NCBI GenBank assembly: GCA_036274075.1
Contig: DASUGK010000030.1
Coordinates: forward strand, 1-64,000
DNA length: 64,000 nucleotides
From: CADEED01 sp036274075
Lineage (GTDB): Bacteria; Pseudomonadota; Gammaproteobacteria; Steroidobacterales; Steroidobacteraceae
Direction of reading: 5' to 3'
Below, piece by piece: positions 31,704 through 40,450 of the stretch. Under the pieces are notes generated by a model. That model ran no database searches. It was not told where the DNA came from and saw only the letters and a list, made by a program, of their open reading frames with translations. The translations under genes and the position numbers were made by a program. Numbering within the stretch: position 1 is the first letter of the stretch; each line of letters starts with the position of its first letter.

Positions 31704-33140
31704 ATGTCCACACGCCACGCGGGTTTCGTCATCGTCGCGCTTTGCGCGTTGCCATGGATTTCGCTGGCGGCTTCGCCGAGCAGCGCCAAGCGCGCGGCCG
31801 TGGCCTCGGTCGCCGCGCATTCGGGCGATCTCATTTCGCTCTCGGACAAGATCTGGGAATACGCCGAGACCGCGCTGCGCGAGCACAAGTCTTCCAGGCT
31901 GCTCGCCGACTATGCCGAGCAGCAGGGGTTCACCGTGACGCGGGGTGTGGCCGGCATGCCCACGGCATTCGTGGCGCGCTACGGGAGCGGCAAGCCGGTC
32001 ATCGGCATCATGGGCGAATACGACGCCTTGCCGGGCGTGTCACAGAAGGCCAGCGCCGAGAAAAGCCCGCTGGTCGAGGGAGCGGCCGGTCATGCCTGCG
32101 GGCACAACCTGTTCGGCGCCGGCAGCCTCGGCGCGGCGCTGGCCATCAAGGAACTGATCGCGGCCGGCAAGCTCAAGGGCACGATCATCTTCTATGGCAC
32201 GCCGGCCGAGGAGGCCGTGGGCGGCAAGACCTACATGGCGCGCGACGGCGTGTTCAACGAGGTGGACGTGATGTTCGCCTGGCACCCGGGCGATGAATCC
32301 GCAGCGGACGCCGTGACCAGCCAGGCCCTGGTCGACGTGATGGTCGAATTCAGTGGCGAGGCCGCGCACGCGGCGGCCGATCCCTGGAACGGCCGCAGCG
32401 CGCTGGACGGCGCGCTGGCGTTCGCGCAGGGCGTCGAGCTGATGCGCGAGCACATGAAACTGAGTTCGCGCGTGCACTACGTCATCACCAAGGGCGGCGA
32501 CGTGCCCAACATCGTGCCCGAGCACGCCGCGGTCTGGATCTGGGCGCGCGACGAGAAACGCACCGAGGTCGAGGCGCTGCTGGCGCGCATCCGCAAGATC
32601 GCCGAGGGCGCCGCGCTCATGACCGGCACGAAATCAGAGGTGCGGGTACAAGGCGGCGACTGGGAGTTGCTGGTGAACGAGGCGGGCGCCCGCTTGCTCG
32701 ACGGCAATTTGCGCTGGCTCGGCACGCCGCAGTACACGCCCGAGGAAATCGCGTTCGCCAAGAGCATCCAGCGCGCCACGAACGTGCCCGAGCTGGGTCT
32801 CGAGCGAAAGATCGTGCCCGCGAAGGAACAGAAGGTGCAAGGTGGTTCCACCGACGTGGGTGACGTGAGCTGGGTGGTGCCCACCTTGCACCTCACGGTG
32901 GTGACCGCACCCAAGGACGCTCCCTGGCATGCCTGGCCCGTGGTGGCCACCGCCGGCATGTCGATCGGCCACAAGGGCATGATCACCGCGTCGCAGACGC
33001 TGGCGGCGTCCATGGTGGATCTCTACGAGAATCCGCAGCTGCTGCGCGAGATTCGCGCCGAGTTCGAGAAGAAGCGCGGCGACGTGCAGTACAAGGCCTG
33101 GCTGCCCGACGGGCCGCCGCCGCTGCCGAAAGAGGATTGA
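31704..33140 (+). CDS. secreted M20-family amidohydrolase (AbgB-like)
   Basis: Zinc-dependent amidohydrolase of the M20 family, 478 residues, with a signal peptide (MSTRHAGFVIVALCALPWISLAA in pieces, cleaved near residue 23). Metal and catalytic motifs are GEYDALPG (about 95-102), GHACGHNLFGAG (about 127) and the general-base GTPAEEAVGGK (about 166). The dimerisation domain is present, and the overall layout matches p-aminobenzoyl-glutamate hydrolase B and related amidohydrolases. The substrate is likely an N-acyl amino acid or dipeptide in the periplasm. GAGGGGG lies nine bases before the ATG. It stands alone and converges on the aldehyde dehydrogenase gene. Confidence 0.9.
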   Translation: MSTRHAGFVIVALCALPWISLAASPSSAKRAAVASVAAHSGDLISLSDKIWEYAETALREHKSSRLLADYAEQQGFTVTRGVAGMPTAFVARYGSGKPVIGIMGEYDALPGVSQKASAEKSPLVEGAAGHACGHNLFGAGSLGAALAIKELIAAGKLKGTIIFYGTPAEEAVGGKTYMARDGVFNEVDVMFAWHPGDESAADAVTSQALVDVMVEFSGEAAHAAADPWNGRSALDGALAFAQGVELMREHMKLSSRVHYVITKGGDVPNIVPEHAAVWIWARDEKRTEVEALLARIRKIAEGAALMTGTKSEVRVQGGDWELLVNEAGARLLDGNLRWLGTPQYTPEEIAFAKSIQRATNVPELGLERKIVPAKEQKVQGGSTDVGDVSWVVPTLHLTVVTAPKDAPWHAWPVVATAGMSIGHKGMITASQTLAASMVDLYENPQLLREIRAEFEKKRGDVQYKAWLPDGPPPLPKED

Positions 33141-33176
33141 CGGCAGCGGCCGCGCCAGCGCGCCGCCGCCGGACGC

Positions 33177-34577
33177 TCAGGTGCCGTACTTGATCAGCAG
33201 TTCGCTGAGGCGGCGCTTCCTGTCGTCGTAGGGCGGGAACAGCAGCTTGAGCGCCGACAGACGCCCGGCCACCATCACCGCGCGCTCGTGCGAGAACGCC
33301 TTGAAGCCGAAGAAGCCGTGCGCGTTGCCGAGGCCGGAGTTGTTGATGCCGCCGAAGGGCAGGTTGTGCTGGGCGAACTGCTGCAGGCAGAGATTCACGC
33401 ACAGGCTGCCGGAGCTGGTGCGGGCTTCCAGTGCGTCGACGGTGCGCGAGTCCTTCGTCCAGGTGTACAGCGCCAGCGGCTTCGGCGCCGCGTTGATGCC
33501 GGCGATCACCGAGTCGATAGAGTCGTAGGTGAGGATGGGCAGCACGGGGCCGAAGATTTCCTCGCGCAGGATCTGCGCGTTCGCGGGCACGTTGCGCAGC
33601 AGCGTCGGCGCGACGTAGCGCGATTCGGCGTCCGCGGTGCCGCCGCAGGCCAGCTGGCCGCCGGATTTCACCGCATCGTCGATGAGCGCGGCGACGCGCT
33701 CGGCATGCCGGCGATGGATCATGCGAGGGAAGTCGGGGCTGCCGCGCACCAGCGCATCGGTGGCGCCGTAACGCTGCGCAATCGTGTTGCGGCAGAGATC
33801 GACGAACCGGTCGGCCACGTCGCGATGCACGTAGACGTAGTCGGGCGCGATGCAGGTCTGGCCGGCGTTCACCATCTTGCCCCAGATGATGTGTTCCGCG
33901 GCTGCGCGCAGGTCGGCGCTGGCATCCACGACGACGGGCGACTTGCCGCCCAGCTCGAGCGTCACCGAGGCGAGGTTGACGGCCGCGGCCGCCATGACCT
34001 TCCGGCCCACGGCGGGCGAGCCGGTGAAAAAGATGTGATCGAAAGGACGCGCGAGCAGGTCGGTGGCGACGTCCGCCGCGCCTTCCACCATCGCCACTTC
34101 GTCCTGCGGGAAAACCGCGCCGATGATGTCGCCCACGACGCGATTGGTGTGCGGCGTGAACTCGGAGGGCTTGAGGATGGCCGTGTTGCCCGCGCCTACC
34201 GCGGAGACCAGCGGCCCCAGCGAAAGGCTCAGGGGATAGTTCCACGGGCTGATGATGAGACAGCGGCCCTTGGGCTGGTACATCACGCGCGAGTGGGTGC
34301 CGAGTGTCGCGAGCGTCGCGCCGACGGGATGCGGCCGCATCCAGCGCTTGAGGTGCGACATCGTGTGCTTGATCTCCCCGACCAGCGGCAGCAGCTCGGT
34401 GAGATTGGTTTCCGTGGGATGTTTGGCCAGGTCCTTCCGGCAGGCATCGAGGATGGCTTCGCTGCGCTCGAGGATGGCGGCCAGCAGCTTGCGCAGCTTG
34501 GCGCGCCTTTCGGTGGCAGTCGTCTGCCGCAGCTTCAGCGCCGTTGCGGCCTGGGACTCGAACAAGCCATCGAACAT
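33177..34577 (-). CDS. aldehyde dehydrogenase, coniferyl aldehyde dehydrogenase-like
   Basis: NAD(P)-dependent aldehyde dehydrogenase of the class 3/coniferyl type, 466 residues, slightly shorter than class 1/2 enzymes. The nucleotide-binding FTGSPAVGR, the general base Glu208 in TLELGGKSP and the catalytic Cys242 in NAGQTCIAPDY are present, as is the late EEIFGPVLP. I chose the ATG at 34577; a TTG 12 bases upstream is the only alternative. It is the last gene of the TonB receptor/cytochrome operon, but a terminator hairpin lies directly before its ribosome site, so it may be expressed only by readthrough. It may oxidise an aldehyde made by that system. Confidence 0.92.
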   Translation of the reverse strand: MFDGLFESQAATALKLRQTTATERRAKLRKLLAAILERSEAILDACRKDLAKHPTETNLTELLPLVGEIKHTMSHLKRWMRPHPVGATLATLGTHSRVMYQPKGRCLIISPWNYPLSLSLGPLVSAVGAGNTAILKPSEFTPHTNRVVGDIIGAVFPQDEVAMVEGAADVATDLLARPFDHIFFTGSPAVGRKVMAAAAVNLASVTLELGGKSPVVVDASADLRAAAEHIIWGKMVNAGQTCIAPDYVYVHRDVADRFVDLCRNTIAQRYGATDALVRGSPDFPRMIHRRHAERVAALIDDAVKSGGQLACGGTADAESRYVAPTLLRNVPANAQILREEIFGPVLPILTYDSIDSVIAGINAAPKPLALYTWTKDSRTVDALEARTSSGSLCVNLCLQQFAQHNLPFGGINNSGLGNAHGFFGFKAFSHERAVMVAGRLSALKLLFPPYDDRKRRLSELLIKYGT

Positions 34578-34587
34578 TTCAGTCTCC

Positions 34588-34624
34588 AAAAAAAACCCGG
34601 CGCGCCCCGGAGGCGGGCACGCCG
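34588..34624 (-). terminator. rho-independent terminator after TonB receptor
   Basis: On the minus strand, CGGCGTGCCC pairs with GGGGCGCGCCG (ten pairs, one of them G-U) around a six-base loop and is followed by GG and eight T. It lies about 29 bases after the TonB receptor stop. The T-run ends ten bases before the ATG of the aldehyde dehydrogenase gene, and that gene's GGAGAC ribosome site directly follows it. Confidence 0.85.
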
Positions 34625-34652
34625 AGCATATTGCCGTCTCAGGTCCGGGTCA

Positions 34653-37070
34653 TCAGAACCTGACGGTGGCTTCCACGCCCCACATGCGCGGCTCGGACAC
34701 CGACGCGAACGCCGTGCCGAAAGTGCCGGTGGTGAGGTTGTTGATTCCCGTCACGTACTGGTCGTCGAGCAGGTTGGTCACGAAGCCGGCAATGCCGTAC
34801 TTCTCATCCTGGCTGAGCCAGCCCAGGCGCAGGTCCATGCGCTGCGTGGCTTCGTTGACCTTGAAGATGGTTTCCTGCGCGCAGGAACCCTGGTCTTCCG
34901 AGTCGGCATTGCAGCGCGACTCGCCGCGGTACGCGAAGCGGCCCGCGAGATCCAGGCTGCCCGCGTTGCCGAGGCTCCAGGTGTAACGCGCGCCCAGCGC
35001 GGCGCTCAGGTACGGCTCGCCCGTGGGTTCACCGGACAGGTCGACCGGATCCGGACCCAGCGTCTGCTTGTCCTTGTACGTCGCGTCGATGAAGGCGACG
35101 TTGCCGTACAACGTGAAGTTGTCCGTGGCATGCCACTGCGCATCGACGTCGAGGCCCCAGGCCTGCTCGTCGCTGTTGTCGACCAGGTACTCCGGCACGC
35201 CGGAGTCGTCGATGTCGGTGAGCGTGATCGACTGCTTGTTGTCGTAGACGTAGTAGAACGCCGAGGCATTCAGCGTGAGGCCCGCCTGCGGGAACACGCT
35301 CTTCACGCCGGTCTCGAAGTTCCACACTTCCTCGTTCTCGAACTGCGATCCGACTTCGACGCTGTTGTATCCGCCCGCCTTGTAACCCTTGGACAGCGAG
35401 CCGAACACCATGACGTCCGGGTTGATCTTGTAGTCGAGCACCACGCGCGGGCTGATGTCATCCCACGAGTTGTCACGCGTCACCCCCTCGGGCGGCGTGT
35501 CGATCGGGAACACGAAGTCCGCGAAGCTGTAGGCCTCGGGCGGAATCGGGAACGCATCGAAGAAGCCAGCCTGCTGCAGGGCGGCGATGGCGGCATCCAG
35601 TTCCGGCGTCTCGTGCGGACCATTGGTCCAGGTGAACTCCTTCTGGTCCTGCGTGTAGCGCAGACCGAAGGTCAGGTTGGTCTTCTCGTTCATGTGCCAG
35701 ATCATGTCGCCGAAGGCCGCGAGGGCCTGGAACTTGCCCTGGTTGTACATGGCTTCACGCCACGGCAGGCCGAGCAGCGAGATCGGGATGCCATTGTCCG
35801 CCAGCACGGCGCTCGTGCCGGCGTACAGCGGGAACGGAATGCCGTTCGCGTCCCAGATGCCGAGGTTGGTGCCCAGAGTGTCCACGGAGTCGGTGAACGT
35901 GTGTGTGTCGCTCACCTGGTCGGCCTTCTCGTTGTAGTAGCTGACGCCGGCCACCCAGTCGACGCTGCCGCTCTGGCCGGAGAAACGGAACTCCTGGTAG
36001 AAGCTCTCGTTGTTCTCGAAGTTGCCGGTGTCGAAGTAGGTGGTGACCAGGTTGGTGCCATCCTCGTCCTCGAGGTTCACGGTGTCGAACTGGCGGTACG
36101 AAGTGGCCGAACGGAAATCCACCGAGCCGAACGAATGGTCGATGAACAGGTTCACCTGGTCGAGCTCGCGCGATTCCTCGTTGCCCACCACGTCGTTGTA
36201 GACAGGCGCCTTGCGCGGATCGATGTACGCGGCCGGGTCGGCCGGGTAGGGCACCTGGCCGTCGGCCAGCGCGACGAGCCCGATTGCCGGACGCGCGAGC
36301 TGGTCGAGGCTGTCATGGTCCCAGGACAACGTGGCGCTGGTGTCATCCGAGAGGTTCCACTTGAGGGCCACGCGGCCGGCCCAGTTCTCCTCGGGGGCGA
36401 GGTCCTGGCCCGTGGCCGCATCCTGCAGCCAGCCGTCGCTCTTGTTGTACACGCCGTTGACGCGCAGCGCGACGCTGTCGCCAATCGGCGTGTTCAGCAT
36501 GCCCTCGTAGTACTGCTTGCCGTATTCACCGAAGCGCACGCGCAGCATCGAGTCGAACACGTCCTTGGGCTGGGTGGTGACGATCGCGATCGCGCCGGCG
36601 GCGCTGTTGCGGCCGAACAGCGTGCCCTGCGGGCCCTTGAGGACTTCGATGCGCTCGATGTCGTTGAAGGCGGTCATGGACGCGCCCGAGCGCGCCGCGT
36701 AGATGCCATCGACATACACGCCCACGGCCGGGTCGGTGCCCACGCCGAAGTCGCCGGTCTGGATGCCGCGGATCTGGTAACGCGGCTGCGTCGGGCTGCT
36801 CCCCGACACCACGAGGCCCGGCACGAAGCCGTTGAGGTCGTTCATGTCTTCCGCGGCCACGTCCTGCAGCAGGGTCTTGTCCACGACCTGCAGCGCGATC
36901 GGCACGTCCTGCAGGGACTGCGAACGCAGCTGCGCGGTCACGGTGACTTCCTCGAGCACCTCGGGGGCTTCGGCCTCGTCCGCCATCACGAAAGTCGGGG
37001 CCAGGGCCGCGAGGCTCGTTCCTGCCAGCACCTTCGCGATCGCGAAGGCCAGCGTGTTCTTGCGATTCAT
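34653..37070 (-). CDS. TonB-dependent outer-membrane receptor
   Basis: Outer-membrane receptor of 805 residues: a signal peptide (MNRKNTLAFAIAKVLAGTSL), a TonB box-like EEVTVTAQ, a plug domain (about 40-150) with IERIEVLKGPQGTLFGRN, then a 22-strand barrel ending in the aromatic VEATVRF. This plug and barrel type is common in receptors for non-siderophore substrates in sphingomonads and related gammaproteobacteria. I chose the ATG at 37070 with GGAGTG just upstream. It lies 22 bases after the beta-helix cytochrome gene, so it probably imports or senses the substrate that the periplasmic redox proteins handle. The substrate is unknown. Confidence 0.93.
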   Translation of the reverse strand: MNRKNTLAFAIAKVLAGTSLAALAPTFVMADEAEAPEVLEEVTVTAQLRSQSLQDVPIALQVVDKTLLQDVAAEDMNDLNGFVPGLVVSGSSPTQPRYQIRGIQTGDFGVGTDPAVGVYVDGIYAARSGASMTAFNDIERIEVLKGPQGTLFGRNSAAGAIAIVTTQPKDVFDSMLRVRFGEYGKQYYEGMLNTPIGDSVALRVNGVYNKSDGWLQDAATGQDLAPEENWAGRVALKWNLSDDTSATLSWDHDSLDQLARPAIGLVALADGQVPYPADPAAYIDPRKAPVYNDVVGNEESRELDQVNLFIDHSFGSVDFRSATSYRQFDTVNLEDEDGTNLVTTYFDTGNFENNESFYQEFRFSGQSGSVDWVAGVSYYNEKADQVSDTHTFTDSVDTLGTNLGIWDANGIPFPLYAGTSAVLADNGIPISLLGLPWREAMYNQGKFQALAAFGDMIWHMNEKTNLTFGLRYTQDQKEFTWTNGPHETPELDAAIAALQQAGFFDAFPIPPEAYSFADFVFPIDTPPEGVTRDNSWDDISPRVVLDYKINPDVMVFGSLSKGYKAGGYNSVEVGSQFENEEVWNFETGVKSVFPQAGLTLNASAFYYVYDNKQSITLTDIDDSGVPEYLVDNSDEQAWGLDVDAQWHATDNFTLYGNVAFIDATYKDKQTLGPDPVDLSGEPTGEPYLSAALGARYTWSLGNAGSLDLAGRFAYRGESRCNADSEDQGSCAQETIFKVNEATQRMDLRLGWLSQDEKYGIAGFVTNLLDDQYVTGINNLTTGTFGTAFASVSEPRMWGVEATVRF

Positions 37071-37092
37071 ATTCACTCCGTCCAAGAAAAAA

Positions 37093-38610
37093 TCAGTTGG
37101 TCACTTCGAGCATGTACTTGGCCACCGCGAGACGGGTCTCGGGGTCGAGGTAGTCCTGCGGCGGCATTTCGGGATAGTCGTCGCGCTTCTTCTCGGGCTT
37201 CGCGATGTAGTCGGCGAGGCCCTGCGGGTTTTCCATGTAAAGCGCCTGGATGGCCTGGATCGGCGGACCGATCATGCGGCCGTTGTAGATGTGGCAACCG
37301 CTGCAGATGCCGAGGAACACGACCTTGCCGCGTTCGCCGGGCTTGATCTCGCGCGGCGGCACCGGCGGCAACAGGTAGTTCACGGTGGCGCGGGTGTTGG
37401 TGAACTCGCAGTCGGCGAAGTCGCCCACGCCCACGGTGAAGTACTGGTGGCGGTTGATGATGCAGCTGCCCGGGCTCGGGCCGACGCGCACGATGTCGAG
37501 GTTCTTGACGCTCACGATGCCGTCGGCGAGCGCCAGCGCCTTGGCCTCGGTGATGGTGTCGTAGCCGTTGTTGAGCATCACGTTCTCGAGGATCTTCACG
37601 CGATCCGAGTTCGGGTCCGACTCGGGATCGATGGTGATGTTCGAGGCGTTGGCGTGGTCGGTGATGATGATGCCGGACACCTTGTTGTCCGAGATCACGT
37701 TGCCTTCGATCACCACGTCGTCGGCGGCCATCACCAGAATGCCGGTGCCGGCCGGGATGCCGGAGACGGTCGAACCGGGAGCGCCGAAGTTCTTGTGGTT
37801 GTTCCCGACCACGAAGTTGTTGCGGAAGATGACGTCGATCGTGGTCTTGATCGGCAGGCCCGGAGTCACGAACGCCAGCAGGCCGCCCGAGTTGTTGTGC
37901 ACGTAGTTGTGCTCGACGATCGCATGGCGGCTGTTCTCGATCTCGATCCCCGCGACGCTGTCGAACACGTCGTTGTGCGCGACCAGGATGTTGTCGCTCA
38001 TGCCGATGTAGATGGCCGCGTCGGCGATCTTCGACACCACGTTGTGCTCGACGATGCCGTTCTGGCCGAGCTGCGGGAAGATGCCGTACACGCCCGAATC
38101 GACGATCACGTTGTTGCGGATCTCGAAGTTGTTGCCGGCCTGCCCCATGATCCCGTTGCCCTTGTAGTTGCGGATCTCGAGGTTCTCGGCGACGAAGTTG
38201 TTGCCCGAGTACAGGATGGCGTCGTTGAGCTTCTTCTCGCCGTCGAGCACCGCGCGGCGGCCCTTGTCGATGACACCGATGATGCGGATGTCGTCTTTGT
38301 CGATGTACACCGTCTCGTGGTAGGTGCCCGGCATCACGCGGATGATGGTGCCCTTGGGCGCCGCCTTGACCGCGGCCTGGATGGATTCACCTTCCTTGAC
38401 GACCACGATGTTCGCCGGCGCGGGGCCGGCCACCGTGTGGATGCCGCCCGCCGGTATCTCCGCGCCTTCACTCTTGAAGCCGCCGCCGTAGCTGGCGCCT
38501 CCGCTGCTCGAGCTGATCACCACGTCCTTCTTGGTGATCCGGCCCAGGATCGCGCCGGCGCCGAACACCAGCAGCGCGGCGAGCAGGCCCAGGAAAATCT
38601 TCTTCTTCAC
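37093..38610 (-). CDS. parallel beta-helix protein fused to cytochrome c
   Basis: 505-residue periplasmic protein with an unusual fusion. An N-terminal hydrophobic anchor (KIFLGLLAALLVFGAGAILG) precedes a right-handed parallel beta-helix of the NosD/CASH type (about 75-390) with many NxF/IxxNxI repeats such as NNFEIRNNVIVDSG and DNILVAHNDVFD. The C-terminal ~80 residues are a class I cytochrome c with a CSGCH heme site (436-440) and a likely Met ligand in PEMPP (about 482). The GTG start overlaps the stop of the MauG-type gene (GTGA), with GAGGAG seven bases upstream. In copper systems NosD-like helices assist metal or cofactor assembly; here the role is unknown. Confidence 0.88.
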   Translation of the reverse strand: MKKKIFLGLLAALLVFGAGAILGRITKKDVVISSSSGGASYGGGFKSEGAEIPAGGIHTVAGPAPANIVVVKEGESIQAAVKAAPKGTIIRVMPGTYHETVYIDKDDIRIIGVIDKGRRAVLDGEKKLNDAILYSGNNFVAENLEIRNYKGNGIMGQAGNNFEIRNNVIVDSGVYGIFPQLGQNGIVEHNVVSKIADAAIYIGMSDNILVAHNDVFDSVAGIEIENSRHAIVEHNYVHNNSGGLLAFVTPGLPIKTTIDVIFRNNFVVGNNHKNFGAPGSTVSGIPAGTGILVMAADDVVIEGNVISDNKVSGIIITDHANASNITIDPESDPNSDRVKILENVMLNNGYDTITEAKALALADGIVSVKNLDIVRVGPSPGSCIINRHQYFTVGVGDFADCEFTNTRATVNYLLPPVPPREIKPGERGKVVFLGICSGCHIYNGRMIGPPIQAIQALYMENPQGLADYIAKPEKKRDDYPEMPPQDYLDPETRLAVAKYMLEVTN

Positions 38611-39770
38611 TTCGCTACTCCTCGTTGGGTGAGCGCCAGGCCGGAAGGGACCCGCGCCGGCACTTGCGGCAGGAAGGTCTCGTCCGTCAGGGCACCCAGG
38701 AAATCCACGATGCGGTCGATCTCGGTCTCCGTGAGATCCGGGTCCGAGATGTGCCAGTGCAGGTAGAGGCGCAGCCCAGCGGGCACGGCGTTGCCTCTTC
38801 CCTTGTTGTAGAAGTCGACGGCGCTGCGCAGGTCGGCGAAGGCGCCGTCGTGCGAGTAAGGCGCGGTGCGCGCGATGTTGCGCAACGTCGGCACCTTGAA
38901 TCCGCCCTTGAGCTTTTCGCTGCCGAAGGTCTTCTCCGCGCCGACGTCGAAGGGCTGCCCGGCGGGCTCCGGCATGCCGATCACCGCGATCTGCTCGTTG
39001 GTGAACAGCGGCGGCGTGTGGCACTCGGAGCAACGCGCGACGAACGAGCGGAACACGTTCAGGCCTTCGATCTCCTTCTCGGAGAGCGCGGCGTCGTGGC
39101 CGTGCACGTAGCGGTCGTAGCGGCTGTTCAGCGAGACCAGCGAGGTCTCGAATGCTGTGAGCGCGGTGTAGACCTGCTTCTCGGTGATGTCGCCGGATTC
39201 GTCCGCGAAGGCTTCACGGAACAGGCGGCGGTAGGTGGGATTGCCGTTGAGACTCGCGAGCAGCTTCGCCGGCGTGTTGCCCATCTCCCGGGGCGAGTAC
39301 AGCGGGCCGGTGGCCTGCGCCTCGAGCGAATCCGCACGCGCGTCCCAGAAGAAGCGCTTGAGGAAGGCCACGTTCCACAGCGTCGGCGCGGCGCGGCCCG
39401 CGTCGGCGCCATGGATGCCGATGGAACGCGGGCGTCCATCGGACAGGCCGCGCGCCGGATCATGGCAGCTCGCGCAGGACAGGGTGCCGTCGCCCGACAA
39501 CACGGGATCGAAGAACAGGTAACGTCCGAGGTCGATCTGCTGCGGCTTGAAACCGTCGCGATGCGGCGGCAGCGCGGTGCGCGTGCCTCCGACGCCGCGT
39601 CCTTCCAGCGAATCATAGAACTGGTAGAGCGTGCGCAGCTCGCACACGCCGGCGCGCGTCTTTTCGAAGCCGGGCGGGCACGAGGTGTTGAGCGTGAAGT
39701 CCGCTCGCGGTGTGGGTGCAGATGCGCTGGCCATCCCCACGGCCGCCACCATCGATGCCAGCGCGCGCAT
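38607..39770 (-). CDS. MauG/CcpA-type diheme cytochrome c peroxidase
   Basis: 387-residue periplasmic diheme protein of the bacterial cytochrome c peroxidase/MauG family, with a signal peptide (MRALASMVAAVGMASASA). The heme sites are CASCH (in LSCASCHDP) and CSECH (in ARCSECHTPP), and the C-terminal motif FKVPTLRNIARTAPYSHDG is characteristic. CcpA-type members reduce H2O2; MauG-type members oxidise residues of partner proteins, and the sequence alone does not decide between these. An unusual cysteine-containing segment (NTSCPPGFEKTRAGVCEL) follows the signal. The ATG shares one base with the stop of the diheme cytochrome gene (TGATG). Confidence 0.91.
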   Translation of the reverse strand: MRALASMVAAVGMASASAPTPRADFTLNTSCPPGFEKTRAGVCELRTLYQFYDSLEGRGVGGTRTALPPHRDGFKPQQIDLGRYLFFDPVLSGDGTLSCASCHDPARGLSDGRPRSIGIHGADAGRAAPTLWNVAFLKRFFWDARADSLEAQATGPLYSPREMGNTPAKLLASLNGNPTYRRLFREAFADESGDITEKQVYTALTAFETSLVSLNSRYDRYVHGHDAALSEKEIEGLNVFRSFVARCSECHTPPLFTNEQIAVIGMPEPAGQPFDVGAEKTFGSEKLKGGFKVPTLRNIARTAPYSHDGAFADLRSAVDFYNKGRGNAVPAGLRLYLHWHISDPDLTETEIDRIVDFLGALTDETFLPQVPARVPSGLALTQRGVAK

Positions 39771-40450
39771 CACTTCGCGCGGCCCTGTTGATGGATGAAC
39801 GCGATGACGTCGTCGAGGTCGCGCTCGGTCGGGATGGTCTTGGACATCATGGCCATCTGCCGGCCGGGCAGGTCCTTCGGATCCGTGCCGCGCACCGAAT
39901 CGCGGAAGTGCGCGAACTGCCTCTTCATATAGGCGGCGTCCAGGCCCACGAGCCGCGGCGCCCTGAGCGCCGGAATTCCCTCGGCACGCACGCCGTGGCA
40001 GGCGCTGCACTTGCCCTGGTAGAGATTGTTGCCGTTGCGCAGGTTGCCGGTCGCGGGTTTCTCGACGACGGTCTTGGGCAACGCGGAGATCCACGCGGAG
40101 ACCTGCTTGAACGCGGCATCGTCAGGCAGCGTCGCGGCGGTGGCGCGCATCTGCGCGCCAAACGTGTCCGACTTGTGCGAGCCGCGAATGCCGCTGCGGA
40201 AGTTGCGCAGCTGCCGTTCGACATAGGCGGCATCCAGCCCGGCGAGGGCGGGTGCGTTGAGCGAAGCATTACCCTGGCCCCGGTTGCCGTGGCAGGCGAC
40301 GCAGGGCGCATACAGCTTCTCTTCGCCGGCAGCGAGCGCATGGCCGCCGAACATCAGCAGCAGTGCGCCGATACGCGAGAGCGCGAATCGCCACGGGCGG
40401 CGGATGCGGACGGAAGCTTGTTTGTTGGCCGATTGCCTGGAACCGGGCAA
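39770..40450 (-). CDS. diheme cytochrome c (c4-like)
   Basis: 226-residue periplasmic cytochrome with two homologous class I domains, as in cytochrome c4: CVACHGNRG in the first and CSACHGVRA in the second, each followed by a Met ligand (GAQMRA and GRQMAM). Signal peptide FALSRIGALLLMFGGHALA. The annotated start is a TTG at 40450 with no obvious ribosome site; it is the only in-frame start that keeps the signal peptide, so the N-terminus is uncertain. First gene of the operon with the MauG-type protein, the beta-helix cytochrome and the TonB receptor; it probably carries electrons to or from them. Confidence 0.87.
   Translation of the reverse strand: MPGSRQSANKQASVRIRRPWRFALSRIGALLLMFGGHALAAGEEKLYAPCVACHGNRGQGNASLNAPALAGLDAAYVERQLRNFRSGIRGSHKSDTFGAQMRATAATLPDDAAFKQVSAWISALPKTVVEKPATGNLRNGNNLYQGKCSACHGVRAEGIPALRAPRLVGLDAAYMKRQFAHFRDSVRGTDPKDLPGRQMAMMSKTIPTERDLDDVIAFIHQQGRAK

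Noticed and set aside
33288..37346. 1352-codon open frame on the plus strand
   Set aside because: Antisense shadow spanning the aldehyde dehydrogenase and TonB receptor genes; low-complexity composition without motifs.
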